A DNA stretch of 64,000 nucleotides from an uncultured cyanobacterium (GTDB lineage Bacteria; Cyanobacteriota; Cyanobacteriia; PCC-6307; Cyanobiaceae), in NCBI GenBank assembly GCA_903917565.1, contig CAIXBB010000003.1, positions 1 to 64,000 of the forward strand. The letters are read 5' to 3'. Each line of letters opens with the position of its first letter. Within the stretch, counting starts at the first letter, position 1. The notes beneath the pieces were generated by a model, which was not told the origin of the DNA, did not search any database, and saw nothing but the letters and a program-made list of their open reading frames with translations. Of this stretch, positions 1-8,090 are shown one piece after another. The translations under genes were made by a program, and so were the position numbers.

Positions 1-74
1 GCCACGCTCTGCCGTTGCGGCGGGGTCATCCGCCTCCTCACATCAGCCTTGACGGCCTCGCTGTAGCGACGCAT
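1..74 (-). CDS. Transposase, N-terminal fragment (cut by window edge)
   Basis: A minus-strand frame opens with ATG at 74 and runs off the left edge, giving 24 visible codons. The start reads MRRYSEAVKADVRRRMTPPQ, which resembles the N-terminus of small IS3-type transposase (OrfA, helix-turn-helix) proteins common in cyanobacteria. The rest of the element lies outside the window. A near-perfect inverted repeat sits just upstream (90-140), and the following 350 bases are much lower in GC than the rest of the window, which fits a mobile-element edge. The family call is from recollection of such N-termini and is moderate. Confidence 0.55.
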   Translation of the reverse strand, partial: MRRYSEAVKADVRRRMTPPQRQSV

Positions 75-89
75 TGGTCATGTCCTCAA

Positions 90-140
90 GCCCCCGGGTG
101 TACGAATGAGAGGGGTGACATCTTTCCTGAACCCGGGGGC
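90..140. repeat. Inverted repeat beside the transposase fragment
   Basis: Ten-base arms GCCCCCGGGT (90-99) and ACCCGGGGGC (131-140) are exact reverse complements separated by 31 bases. The repeat lies 16 bases upstream of the transposase start. It could be part of the element end, a transposase binding site or a hairpin that limits transcription into the element. No target-site duplication can be checked because only one end is present. Confidence 0.5.
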
Positions 141-498
141 AAGCGGCCAAGTATCTAATCAGGTTAACGCAGGCCTCGCAATCTGTCACTATATAGTCAC
201 CTTGGTTGTGGCTTGGAGGCCAAGGACGCAGTGTCACCGGCATCATACTGCTATTTGCGGAAGTTTACACTAATCACTTAGCCTGTGCCTTTTGGCGAGC
301 AATCAAAGATCCGAACCCTCCTGTCCTTTTTCAAGATCTATATGTTGTCTATGGTTTGCGTGAAGTTGAAGTTTTCACGAGTAGAGATCTGATCATCGTC
401 GTTTGTTGCGCAATCTGCCTAAGCTTCGTACGACTAATGCGTCTGGGTTTCCCCATCCGATCTGCGATTAACAGCTTAGTTAATATGGCTAGGAACCA
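141..498. other. Low-GC stretch without a supported gene
   Basis: This stretch has visibly lower GC (about half) than the very GC-rich surroundings. I see no reading frame with convincing family similarity. It lies between the transposase fragment and the helicase gene, so it is probably foreign or decayed DNA and may carry the helicase promoter. Confidence 0.5.
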
Positions 499-3400
499 AT
501 GCCCGACCAGGTCCCACTCCCCGGCCTTTACCAGCAACTCCTTACCGAGGGCCTCGAACAACAGCTTCGCCAACTCCAGGAAACGCTGGTTGCCACCGAC
601 GGCCTGGATCCCCAGGAAGCCCCGCGCCTGCTGGCCCGGCACCTGGCGGGTCTGGCCCGCATTGCCCTGGAGCACCTGAGCGGTGGTGCCACTCCTGAGC
701 ATCAGCTGGCCCTGGTGAACCAACTGGTGGGCCTGCTCCAGAGCCAGGCACCCCGCGCCATCTCCACGGCCGACCTGCTGCACCCCTCTGCCCGCTTGCT
801 CTCGGAGATCCGAGCCACGGCGCTCTTGCCCGGCCAGGCCGCCACCATCACCCCGCTCATCCCCCTGGCCGACAGCACCCTGCTGGTGAACGCCAGCGGC
901 GAACCGTCGGTGGGGCAGGCGTTGATCCACGAAATCCCCTCCGCCCAGCGGATCGACCTGCTCTGCGCCTTCATCAAGTGGAGCGGCCTACGCCTGCTCC
1001 AGCCGGCCCTCTCCGCCTTCCTACAGGCCCAGCCCCGCCGCCCGTTGCGGGTGCTCACCACCGTCTACCTGGGCGCCACCGACCGCCGCGCCCTCGATTG
1101 GCTGGTGGCCCATGGCGCCGAGGTGCGCGTCAGCTACGACACCCGCCGCACCCGGTTGCACGCGAAGGCGTGGTTGTTCCATCGACCTGGCCTCACGGGC
1201 TCCGCCCCTGCCTCCACCGCCTACATCGGCTCCTCCAACCTCTCCACCGCCGCGTTGCACGACGGCCTGGAGTGGAACGTGCGCCTCTCCGCCCACGACA
1301 ACGAGGGCATCCTGGCCAAGTTCCAGGCCGCCTTTGAGAGCTACTGGGAGGAGGGCGAGTTCGAGCCCTACCGGGCCAGCGAACTGGAGCAGCGCCGCTT
1401 TGATCGGGCCGTGCGCGAGGAGTCGGCGGGGGATTCAGCGGCGGAAGCCACCCCGCTCAGCTTCTTCGACATCCGCCCCTACGCCTACCAGCAGGAGATC
1501 CTCGACAAGCTCTCGGCCGAGCGCAGCCTGCACAACCGCTGGCGCAACCTGGTGGTGGCCGCCACCGGCACCGGCAAAACCGTGATCGCCGCCCTTGATT
1601 ACGCCCGCCAGGCCGGTCCGGGTCACCCGAGCCTGCTGTTCGTGGCCCACCGGCGCGAGATCCTGCAGCAGAGCCTCGCCACCTTCCGTCAGGTGCTGCG
1701 CGATGGCTCCTTCGGCGAGCTGCTGGTGGATGGCCAGCGCCCCAGCCAGTGGCGCCATGTGTTCGCCTCGGTGCAGTCACTCGCTGGGCTGGAACCGGCG
1801 GGCCTGGCGCCGGACACGTTCGACGTGGTGATCGTCGATGAGTTCCACCACGCCGCCGCCGCCAGCTACGAGCGCTGGCTGGCCCACCTGAGGCCGTCCT
1901 TGCTGCTGGGTCTCACCGCCACCCCCGAGCGCACCGGCGGCGAGGACATCCTCCATTGGTTCGAGGGCCGCATGGCCGCCGAACTGCGCCTGTGGAGCGC
2001 CCTCGAGCAGGGCCTGTTGTGCCCCTTCCACTACTTCGGCCTCCACGACGGCACCGACCTGTCGCGGATCGAATGGCGCCGCAACGGCTACGCCACAGAA
2101 GCCCTCTCCAACCTCTACACCGCCGACGACGCCCGCCTGCGCCTGATCCTGCGCGAACTCGCCGCCAAGGTCACCCACCTGGAGTCGATGCGAGCCCTGG
2201 GCTTCTGCGTGAGCGTGGAGCACGCCCATTGGATGGCCCGCAAGTTTGTGGCCGCCGGCCTGCGCGCCGCCGCCCTGGATGCCTCCAGCCCCCGCGACGA
2301 GCGCGCCGAGCAGATCCGCCGCCTGCGCTCCGGCGAGCTGCAGATCCTGTTCGCCGTGGATCTGTTCAACGAAGGCCTCGACATCCCCGAGATCGACACG
2401 GTGCTGTTCCTGCGCCCCACCGAGAGCCACCTGGTGTTCCTGCAGCAGCTCGGCCGCGGTCTGCGCCTCTGCCGGGGCAAAAGCTGCCTCACGGTGCTGG
2501 ATTTCATCGGACAGGCCCACCGCAACTTCCGCTTCGACCTCCGCTACCGCGCCCTGCTCGGCGGCACCCGCGACCAGCTCAAACAGCAGATCAAGGAGGG
2601 CTTTCCCTTCCTGCCGGCCGGCTGCAGCCTGCAGCTCGATCGGGTGTCGAGCGAGCGGGTGCTGGCCAATCTGCGCGAGTCACTTCCCAGCCGCCGGCCC
2701 CAGCTGCTGGCGGAATGCCGCCGCCTCGGGCGCTGTTCGCTGGCGGAATTGCTGGAGGGGCTGGGGATGGAGCTGGGGGAGTTTTACAAGGTGGCGGGGT
2801 CATGGGCGTTGTTGCAGCGGGAGCTGGGGTGGGTAGCAGCGGGGTTGACCTCGGGTGGTGCCACGGCAGATGAAGAGCGGCTGGGGCGGGGGATCGCTGG
2901 TGGCCTGCTGCATCTCGATGACCCTGAGCGGTTGCGTTGGCTGGTGGATCAGTTGGAGCGGCCCGTGGCACCCGATCCGGCGGGCTTCGATCCCATCACC
3001 GAGCGCCGCTGGCGGATGCTGATGGCCCAGCTGTGGGGCAGCGGCCGCCAGCACCTGCCACTGGCCGAGGCCCTCGTGCGTCTCTGGGCCGCCGCCGCAA
3101 TCCGCGCCGAGCTGGTGGAGCTGCTTGAGCTGCTGCTGGAGCGCACCGACCACCTGGTGAGCCCGCTCGACTGGGACCGCGCCGATCCGCCCCCCATCCC
3201 CCTCAAACTCCACAGCCGCTATTCCCGCGCCAAGGTGTTCGCCGCCTTTGGGCTGCTGAACGAGGCCCGCCCCTTCCCCGGCCGGGAGGGAGTCTTCTTC
3301 GATGAAGCCACCCAGTGCGACGTCTTCTTCATCACCCTCAAGAAATCTGAGCGCCTGTTCTCCCCCACCACCCGCTACAACGACTACGCCATCTCCCCGT

Positions 3401-3663
3401 GGGAGTTCCACTGGGAGAGCCAGAGCCTCACGCGGGAAGCGTCCGCCACCGGGCAGCGCTACATCCACCACGTCGAGCACGGCAGCAGGGTGTTGCTGTT
3501 CGTTCGTGAGGAGAACAAGCACGTCGGTGTGACGCTGCCGTTGCTGTGCCTGGGGTTCGCGGATTACGTGAGCCACCAGGGCGAGCGGCCGATGGCGATT
3601 CGTTGGCGGCTGCAGAGGGCGATTCCCGCGGCGTTCGTTCCGGAGTTGGCGTTGGCGGTTTAG
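499..3663 (+). CDS. PLD-like nuclease / SF2 helicase / DUF3427 fusion protein
   Basis: A 1054-residue protein with three parts. Residues about 145-290 carry a phospholipase D-type nuclease motif (HAK at 221-223, GSSN at 244-247). Residues about 325-690 form an SF2 DEAD/DEAH-type helicase with Walker A ATGTGKT (355-361), DEFHH (447-451), TATPER (473-478) and a motif VI region LGRGLRLCRGKS. The remaining C-terminus is DUF3427-like and ends with MAIRWRLQRAIPAAF. Such fusions are usually found in mobile or defence regions and probably process nucleic acid. Substrate is unknown. It is followed 43 bases later by an MntA/HepT pair, and pieces of its 3' end recur four times downstream. ATG at 499 gives a full-length N-terminus. 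Confidence 0.85.
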   Translation: MPDQVPLPGLYQQLLTEGLEQQLRQLQETLVATDGLDPQEAPRLLARHLAGLARIALEHLSGGATPEHQLALVNQLVGLLQSQAPRAISTADLLHPSARLLSEIRATALLPGQAATITPLIPLADSTLLVNASGEPSVGQALIHEIPSAQRIDLLCAFIKWSGLRLLQPALSAFLQAQPRRPLRVLTTVYLGATDRRALDWLVAHGAEVRVSYDTRRTRLHAKAWLFHRPGLTGSAPASTAYIGSSNLSTAALHDGLEWNVRLSAHDNEGILAKFQAAFESYWEEGEFEPYRASELEQRRFDRAVREESAGDSAAEATPLSFFDIRPYAYQQEILDKLSAERSLHNRWRNLVVAATGTGKTVIAALDYARQAGPGHPSLLFVAHRREILQQSLATFRQVLRDGSFGELLVDGQRPSQWRHVFASVQSLAGLEPAGLAPDTFDVVIVDEFHHAAAASYERWLAHLRPSLLLGLTATPERTGGEDILHWFEGRMAAELRLWSALEQGLLCPFHYFGLHDGTDLSRIEWRRNGYATEALSNLYTADDARLRLILRELAAKVTHLESMRALGFCVSVEHAHWMARKFVAAGLRAAALDASSPRDERAEQIRRLRSGELQILFAVDLFNEGLDIPEIDTVLFLRPTESHLVFLQQLGRGLRLCRGKSCLTVLDFIGQAHRNFRFDLRYRALLGGTRDQLKQQIKEGFPFLPAGCSLQLDRVSSERVLANLRESLPSRRPQLLAECRRLGRCSLAELLEGLGMELGEFYKVAGSWALLQRELGWVAAGLTSGGATADEERLGRGIAGGLLHLDDPERLRWLVDQLERPVAPDPAGFDPITERRWRMLMAQLWGSGRQHLPLAEALVRLWAAAAIRAELVELLELLLERTDHLVSPLDWDRADPPPIPLKLHSRYSRAKVFAAFGLLNEARPFPGREGVFFDEATQCDVFFITLKKSERLFSPTTRYNDYAISPWEFHWESQSLTREASATGQRYIHHVEHGSRVLLFVREENKHVGVTLPLLCLGFADYVSHQGERPMAIRWRLQRAIPAAFVPELALAV

Positions 3664-3705
3664 CGTTTGCGGAACTCCTCAGCGCACGAAAGGCCTGGAG
3701 TGCCC

Positions 3706-3993
3706 ATGCGTCTTGCCGAGCTGCAGCAACTGGCCCCCCAGCTCCATCAGCTGCTTGCTCGCCATGGAGCCAGTAATCCGGCTGTGTTCGGCTCCGTGGC
3801 GCGGGATCAGGCTTCGCCCAGCAGCGATGTGGATCTGCTCGTGGACCTTCCGGCCGGCGCCAGCCTGTTCGACCGTGTCGAGCTGAAATCGGCTCTGGAG
3901 GATCTGCTGCTCACCCGGGTGGATCTGATCCGCCGCCGCAACCTCAAGCCCGAACTCAAAGCCACGGTGGAAGCCGAAGCCATCCCCCTGTGA
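3706..3993 (+). CDS. MntA-type minimal nucleotidyltransferase antitoxin
   Basis: A 95-residue MNT-fold protein. It carries the GSx10DxD motif (GSVARDQASPSSDVD), which in MntA antitoxins holds metal and ATP for AMP transfer onto the partner HepT toxin. Start ATG at 3706 is chosen because upstream residues do not fit the family. Its stop overlaps the hepT-like start by one base (TGATG), so the two are translationally coupled. The order antitoxin then toxin and the spacing are typical of MntA/HepT operons. Function is inferred from family and context. Confidence 0.85.
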   Translation: MRLAELQQLAPQLHQLLARHGASNPAVFGSVARDQASPSSDVDLLVDLPAGASLFDRVELKSALEDLLLTRVDLIRRRNLKPELKATVEAEAIPL

Positions 3994-4325
3994 TGGACGC
4001 GAGAGATCGCCAGGCTCTGATCGATATCAGGGATGTGCTGGATCGGGCTCTCGGGTACCCGATTGACAGCGAAGAAACGTTCTTCGCCAAGGATTACCTG
4101 CAGGATGCCGTGATCCGTTGTCTTGAGATTCTTGGCGAGGCCACCAAACGCCTCAGACCTGAGTTGCGTCTGCTTCACCCCGATCTGCCCTGGCGGGCCA
4201 TGGCAGGGATGCGCGATGTGCTGATTCATGCTTACGACCAGGTGGATCTCGAAGAGGTTTGGTTGGCCTATCAGCGCTTTCCGCAGATCCGTCTCCAGAT
4301 CGACGCCATCCTCAATCAGGGCTGA
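3993..4325 (+). CDS. HepT-like HEPN ribonuclease toxin (DUF86)
   Basis: A 110-residue HEPN/DUF86 protein with an intact RX4HXY motif (R74-DVLI-H79-A-Y81), the catalytic signature of HepT RNases. In characterised systems the neighbouring MntA AMPylates the Tyr of this motif and silences the toxin. The ATG at 3993 shares its A with the antitoxin stop codon. The gene is directly followed by a decayed fragment of the upstream helicase 3' end. Contrast the second HepT-like copy at 7712, where the His is lost. Confidence 0.85.
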   Translation: MDARDRQALIDIRDVLDRALGYPIDSEETFFAKDYLQDAVIRCLEILGEATKRLRPELRLLHPDLPWRAMAGMRDVLIHAYDQVDLEEVWLAYQRFPQIRLQIDAILNQG

Positions 4326-4343
4326 GGACGCCAGCCACCCCAG

Positions 4344-4622
4344 CCACCGCGAAGGCGTGCTCTGGCGCCAGCCCAGTGCCACCGATCTGCTGTTCATCAC
4401 CCTGCGCACAAGCAAAGCCCTCTTCTCCCCCTCCACCCGCTCCCGCGACCTGGCCCTCAGTCCCTCCCTGTTCCACTGGGAGAGTCAGAGCACCACCAGG
4501 CCGCCTTCGCCACCGGCCAGCGCACCATCCACCACGAAGGCGAGCGGCCGATGGCAATTCGTTGGCGGCTGCACAGGGCGATTCCGGGGGCCTTCTACCC
4601 GGAGCTGGCGGTGGCGGTGTGA
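4344..4622 (+). pseudogene. Helicase DUF3427 3'-end remnant (divergent copy)
   Basis: Translation around 4355-4500 (LLFITLRTSKALFSPSTR, then FHWESQS) matches the C-terminal DUF3427 region of the helicase at 499 but is clearly divergent. The frame then shifts near 4500 and continues as ATGQ-like then GERPMAIRWRLHRAIPGAF, ending at TGA 4620-4622. Relative to the intact gene about 30 codons (the LLFVREEN and LCLGFADYV stretch) are deleted between IHH and GERP. It has no start and cannot encode a working protein. Its divergence suggests it came from a different paralogue than the copy at 5413. Confidence 0.8.
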
Positions 4623-4647
4623 GTGCCAACCCCATCGCTCGTTCAGT

Positions 4648-5052
4648 TCACACTTCCGGCTTGTCAGAGCCAAGCAGAATCCTCAGGGCCTGCCTCAGCT
4701 TGCTGGCGAACTCCACCAGTTCTGCTTGTTCCTCGGCTGAGGTTTCAAAACCCGGGTAGCGAGCGAGAACCGCTCCTGAAGAGAGGTCAGCCAGTTCTTC
4801 GCCATCCCAGCTCCATTGGCCATCCACAGCTTCCAGCTGGCGGGACAGGGCGGCCAGATCATGGATCTTGTCGACCGGCTGCCCGAGCTGAATCAACCGG
4901 GCTTTGAGCAGTTTCTCGACACATTGCTGGGCGTGGAACACCACCGCATCACGCAGGCCGGGTGTGTTTCTGGTCAGGAGTATCTCCAGGGCTTCCCAAT
5001 CGCCTTCGGCCTTGGCTATCCACTCCGGAACGGCTGACCAGGGTTCAGCCAT
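4648..5052 (-). CDS. HEPN domain protein, partner of a nucleotidyltransferase
   Basis: A 134-residue HEPN protein starting MAEPWSAVPEWIAKAEGDWE. The FHAQQCVEKLLKARL helix followed by the KIHDLAAL segment is the usual signature of HEPN proteins that pair with minimal nucleotidyltransferases. No clear RX4-6H catalytic motif is visible, so it may not be a nuclease in itself. The start (5052) overlaps the end of the upstream nucleotidyltransferase gene by 8 bases. The pair lies opposite to the surrounding plus-strand TA genes. Toxin-antitoxin role is inferred. Confidence 0.8.
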   Translation of the reverse strand: MAEPWSAVPEWIAKAEGDWEALEILLTRNTPGLRDAVVFHAQQCVEKLLKARLIQLGQPVDKIHDLAALSRQLEAVDGQWSWDGEELADLSSGAVLARYPGFETSAEEQAELVEFASKLRQALRILLGSDKPEV

Positions 5053-5386
5053 GCAGCACCTCGCCATGATCAAGCGCCTCGCGCACGACCGGATCGCCCC
5101 CCCGGTAGCGAACCTCAATCTCCTCGGGCCGCCGGACCAGGAGATCCAGGGGAAATAGTGCCTGACAGAGTCGGCGCATTTCACGGATCTTGGCCAGGTG
5201 GCGTCCCTCGAAGGGCATCACCACCAGGATGTCGGCATCGGAATCCCAGCGCGCCTCTCCACGAGCCAAAGAACCGAACAGGATCACCTTCTCGGGGGCG
5301 TAGCGCTCCACCAGCCGCTGCGTGAAAGCCAGCAGCGCCTCACGGGTAACCAGAGGTGTCGGCGTGGTGGTCATGGGCTTCATCAT
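5045..5386 (-). CDS. Minimal nucleotidyltransferase (MNT), partner of HEPN protein
   Basis: A 113-residue nucleotidyltransferase with GSx10DxD (GSLARGEARWDSDAD) near residue 39. The adjoining ILVVMPFEG strand and the C-terminal LDLLVRRPEEIE segment fit the small MNT family. ATGs at 5386, 5383 and 5374 are all possible starts. The gene is first in a two-gene minus-strand operon with the HEPN gene. Its start lies only about 30 bases from the junction of a partial helicase duplication, so its promoter sits at a recombination boundary. Confidence 0.82.
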   Translation of the reverse strand: MMKPMTTTPTPLVTREALLAFTQRLVERYAPEKVILFGSLARGEARWDSDADILVVMPFEGRHLAKIREMRRLCQALFPLDLLVRRPEEIEVRYRGGDPVVREALDHGEVLHG

Positions 5387-5412
5387 CGCGAAGCTTCAAC
5401 AAGCAGGCCACG

Positions 5413-6681
5413 GTGCTGTTCCTGCGGCCCACCGAGAGCGCGATCGTGTTCCTGCAGCAGCTCGGCCGCGGTTTGCGCCTCTGCCGGGGCAAAAGCTGCC
5501 TCACCGTGCTGGATTTCATCGGCCAGGCCCATCGCAACTTCCGCTTCGATCTGCGCTACCGCGCCCTGCTCGGCGGCACCCGCGACCAGCTGGAGCAGCA
5601 GATCGAGCAGGGGTTTCCCTTCCTGCCGGCCGGCTGCAGCCTGCAGCCTGCAGCTCGATCGCGTCTCCAGCGAGCGGGTGCTTTCAAATTTGCGCGAGTC
5701 GATGCCCAGCCGCCGCCCCCAGCTGCTCACCGAAGCCCGCCGCCTCGGGCGCTGTTCGCTGGCGGCGTTGCTGGAGGGGCTTGGGATGGAGCTGGGGGAG
5801 TTCTACCGGGTGGCGAAGTCCTGGGCGTTGCTGCAGCGGGAGCTGGGGTGGGTGGCGGCGTCGACGCCGTCGGGTGGGCCCACGGCGGATGACGAGAGGC
5901 TGGGGCGGGGGATCGCCGGCGGCCTGCTGCATCTGGACGACCCCGAGCGGTTGCATTGGCTGGTGGATCAGCTGCAGCGCCCCGTGGCGCCCGATCCGGC
6001 GGGTTTGGATCCTGTGGCCGAGCGCCGCTGGCGGATGCTGATGGCCCAGCTCTGGGGCAGCGGTCGGCAGCACCTGCCCCTGGCGGAGGCGTTGGTGCGG
6101 CTCTGGGCCGCCGCCGCGATCCGCGCCGAGCTGGTGGAGCTGTTCGAGCTGCTGCACGAGCGCACCGACCACCTGGTGGCGCCGCTCGCTTGGGGCCGCG
6201 CCGATTCGCCTCCCATCCCCCTCAAACTCCACGGCCGCTATGCCCGCGCCGAGGTGTTCGCCGCCTTCGGCATGCTCAACGAGGCCCGGCCCTTCCCAGG
6301 CCGGGAGGGAGTCTTCTTCGATGAGGCGACCCAGTGCGATGTCTTCTTCATCACCCTCAAGAAATCCGAACGCCTGTTCTACCCACCACCCGCTACAACG
6401 ACTAGGCCATCTCCCCGTGGGAGTTCCACTGGGAAAGCCAGAGCCTCACCTTGGAAGCGTCACCCACTGGGCAGCGCTACATCCACCACATCGAGCGGGG
6501 CAGCCAGGTGCTGCTGTTCGTGCGGGAGGAGAACAAGCGTGGAGGGGTGACGCTGCCGTTCCTGTGCCTCGGCTTTGCCGATTACGTGAGCCACGAGGGG
6601 GAGCGGCCGATGGCGATCCGCTGGCGGCTGCACAGGGCGATACCGGCGGCGTTCGTGCCGGAGCTGGCGTTGGCGGTTTAG
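5413..6681 (+). pseudogene. Partial duplicate of helicase/DUF3427 gene (3' 1.26 kb)
   Basis: Aligns base for base with 2401-3663 of the intact helicase gene, starting at VLFLRPTES and running to the stop. It lacks the PLD domain and helicase motifs I-V. Three lesions are visible: a 7-base tandem slip (an extra CTGCAGC near 5640-5660) shifts the frame, a one-base loss near 6380 shifts it again, and TAC has become TAG at about 6403-6405. The end is restored as AIPAAFVPELALAV. High identity indicates recent duplication compared with the remnants at 4344 and 7285. It ends 10 bases before a DUF433/DUF5615 pair. Confidence 0.92.
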
Positions 6682-6690
6682 CGTTGATCC

Positions 6691-6924
6691 ATGGACATCC
6701 AGGCAAGGATCACCATCAACCCGGCGGTGCGCTTCGGCAAGCCGTGCGTTCGTGGTACTCGCCTCACCGTGGGAGATGTGCTCGGTTCTCTGGCCAGCGG
6801 CATGAGTGAAGCGGAATTGCTGGAAGACTTCCCGCAGCTCAGCCACGACGACGTGCTGGCCTGCCTGGCCTATGCGGCAGATCGGGAACGTTGCCTGATC
6901 ACCCTGTCCTCATCGGCGGCGTGA
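6691..6924 (+). CDS. DUF433 antitoxin-like protein
   Basis: A 77-residue DUF433 protein (INPAVRFGKPCVRGTR, then a LLEDFPQLSHDDVLACLAYA helix). DUF433 is a small helix-turn-helix family commonly encoded just upstream of DUF5615 PIN-like proteins and regarded as the antitoxin. The start lies 10 bases after the stop of the helicase duplicate, and the stop overlaps the next gene as GTGA, so the two are coupled. Role as antitoxin is inferred from family and layout. Confidence 0.85.
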   Translation: MDIQARITINPAVRFGKPCVRGTRLTVGDVLGSLASGMSEAELLEDFPQLSHDDVLACLAYAADRERCLITLSSSAA

Positions 6925-7277
6925 GCGTCCGCCTACTGCTGGACGAGAACCTCTCAGAACGGCTACTACCACTGATCTTGGATCGGTTCCCCGATTCCAG
7001 CCATGTGCGGCTGCTCGGCCTGGGTGGAGCGGATGATCCGGTGATCTGGGAGCAGGCCAGATCTGATGGTGCTCTGTTGGTAACCAAGGACGAGGATTTT
7101 CTCCGGCTCAGCGTGACGCGCGGTTTCCCTCCCAAGGTGATCTGCCTGGACATCGGTAACGCCGGCAATGCTGCAACGGCGGCTCTGCTGCTTGCTCACG
7201 TCGAGGCCATTGAGGCTTTCTCAACCCATCCCGAGGCTGGATTCCTGCTTCTGAGGCCAGGTGGCCAGGCTCCATAG
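6921..7277 (+). CDS. DUF5615 PIN-like toxin
   Basis: A 118-residue protein starting at GTG 6921 (VSVRLLLDENLS). It has the DUF5615/Mut7-C-like PIN signature: an early Asp-Glu-Asn (LLDENLS), a central ALLVTKDEDFL, and a later PKVICLDIGN strand. These acidic residues form the metal site of PIN-type nucleases. The GTGA overlap with the DUF433 gene supports this start over an upstream TTG at 6891. It probably acts as a toxin RNase, inferred from family. Confidence 0.83.
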   Translation: MSVRLLLDENLSERLLPLILDRFPDSSHVRLLGLGGADDPVIWEQARSDGALLVTKDEDFLRLSVTRGFPPKVICLDIGNAGNAATAALLLAHVEAIEAFSTHPEAGFLLLRPGGQAP

Positions 7278-7284
7278 AAGATTC

Positions 7285-7393
7285 AGTGTCACGAAAGCGA
7301 GCGGATCCTGTTGGTCACTCAGTGGAGACCCACTGGCAGCTGGAGCGGGAGATCCCGGTGGCGTGGCTGCCGGTGATGGCTTTGGCGGCTTAG
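7285..7393 (+). pseudogene. Very short helicase 3'-end remnant
   Basis: The last codons read HWQLEREIPVAWLPVMALAA then TAG at 7391-7393. They match the helicase C-terminus (RWRLQRAIPAAFVPELALAV). The part before them (HESER, 7292 onward) resembles the preceding HQGER segment but in a shifted frame. This looks like the tail of yet another DUF3427 gene, ending 38 bases before an MntA-like gene. It is too short for certainty, but the position repeats the pattern seen at 3663 and 6681. Confidence 0.6.
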
Positions 7394-7431
7394 CGTCATG
7401 CCAGGCCCCGCCTCAGCGCTCACTGCCGGCC

Positions 7432-7728
7432 ATGGAAGTCAGTTCCGAAACCTTGATCAGCCAGTTGCGCCAGCACGCGCCCATCTGGAGTGAGCGTTTC
7501 GGCGTGCGCAGCCTGCGGATCTTCGGCTCCTGGGCCCGTGGCACAGCAACACCGAGCAGCGATGTGGATCTGCTGGTGGCCTTCGACGGCCCTGCCACCG
7601 CCAGACGCTTCTATGGCCTCCAGCTGTTCCTGGAAGACCTGCTCCAGCAACCTGTCGATCTGGTGACGGAACAAGCACTCCGGCAGGAGATTAGGCCAGC
7701 GGTGGAGGCGGATGCCATCACCCTCTGA
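7432..7728 (+). CDS. MntA-type minimal nucleotidyltransferase (second copy)
   Basis: A 98-residue MNT protein with GSx10DxD (GSWARGTATPSSDVD) and a C-terminal LVTEQALRQEIRPAVEADAI segment like the first copy at 3706. ATG at 7432 is the best start. The gene overlaps the following HepT-like gene by 17 bases. The two MntA genes share short stretches of identical DNA around the GSx10DxD codons but differ elsewhere, so they are paralogues, not a recent duplication. Confidence 0.84.
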   Translation: MEVSSETLISQLRQHAPIWSERFGVRSLRIFGSWARGTATPSSDVDLLVAFDGPATARRFYGLQLFLEDLLQQPVDLVTEQALRQEIRPAVEADAITL

Positions 7729-8068
7729 CGGCAGTCCGAAACGTGACTGGCGCCTCTATGCGCAGGGCATGGATCGGTTTGCCCATCGTGCCGTGCGCTA
7801 CTGCACTGAGCTGGACCGTGCGCAGTTCGAGTCGAATCAGCTGATGCAGGATGCCGTTCTTCGCAACATCGAGCTGATCGGCGAGGCCGCCACTCGCATC
7901 CCAGAGGAGGTGAAGCTTGCTCATCCTGAGATCCCCTGGCGGGAGATCATCGCGATGCGCAATCAACTCATCCGCGCCTACCTGGGGGTCGATCTTGATG
8001 TGGTGTGGGATGTGATCCAGGTGGAATTGCCGCTGCTTATCCTTCAGCTGAAGGCCGTGATGGCCTGA
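7712..8068 (+). CDS. HepT-like HEPN protein with altered catalytic motif
   Basis: A 118-residue DUF86/HepT-like protein overlapping the MNT gene. The helix with NQLMQDAVLRNIELIGEAA is typical of the family. At the RX4HXY site it reads R83-NQLI-R88-A-Y90: the catalytic His is Arg (CGC at 7973-7975; a single transition from CAC). The Tyr that MntA modifies is kept. The protein may therefore have lost RNase activity or be a decaying or escaped toxin. The alternative start ATG at 7769 would not change the motif. Confidence 0.82.
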   Translation: MPSPSDGSPKRDWRLYAQGMDRFAHRAVRYCTELDRAQFESNQLMQDAVLRNIELIGEAATRIPEEVKLAHPEIPWREIIAMRNQLIRAYLGVDLDVVWDVIQVELPLLILQLKAVMA

Positions 8069-8090
8069 CGGGCAGGGGCCATTCACGGGC

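Noticed and set aside
206-679. A 157-codon frame spanning the start of the helicase gene
   Set aside because: It overlaps the true helicase N-terminus in another frame and loses order after 499.
3812-7576. Shared DNA around the GSx10DxD codons of the two MntA genes as a possible recombination repeat
   Set aside because: Only about 20 bases are identical and they encode the catalytic motif, so selection on protein explains them.
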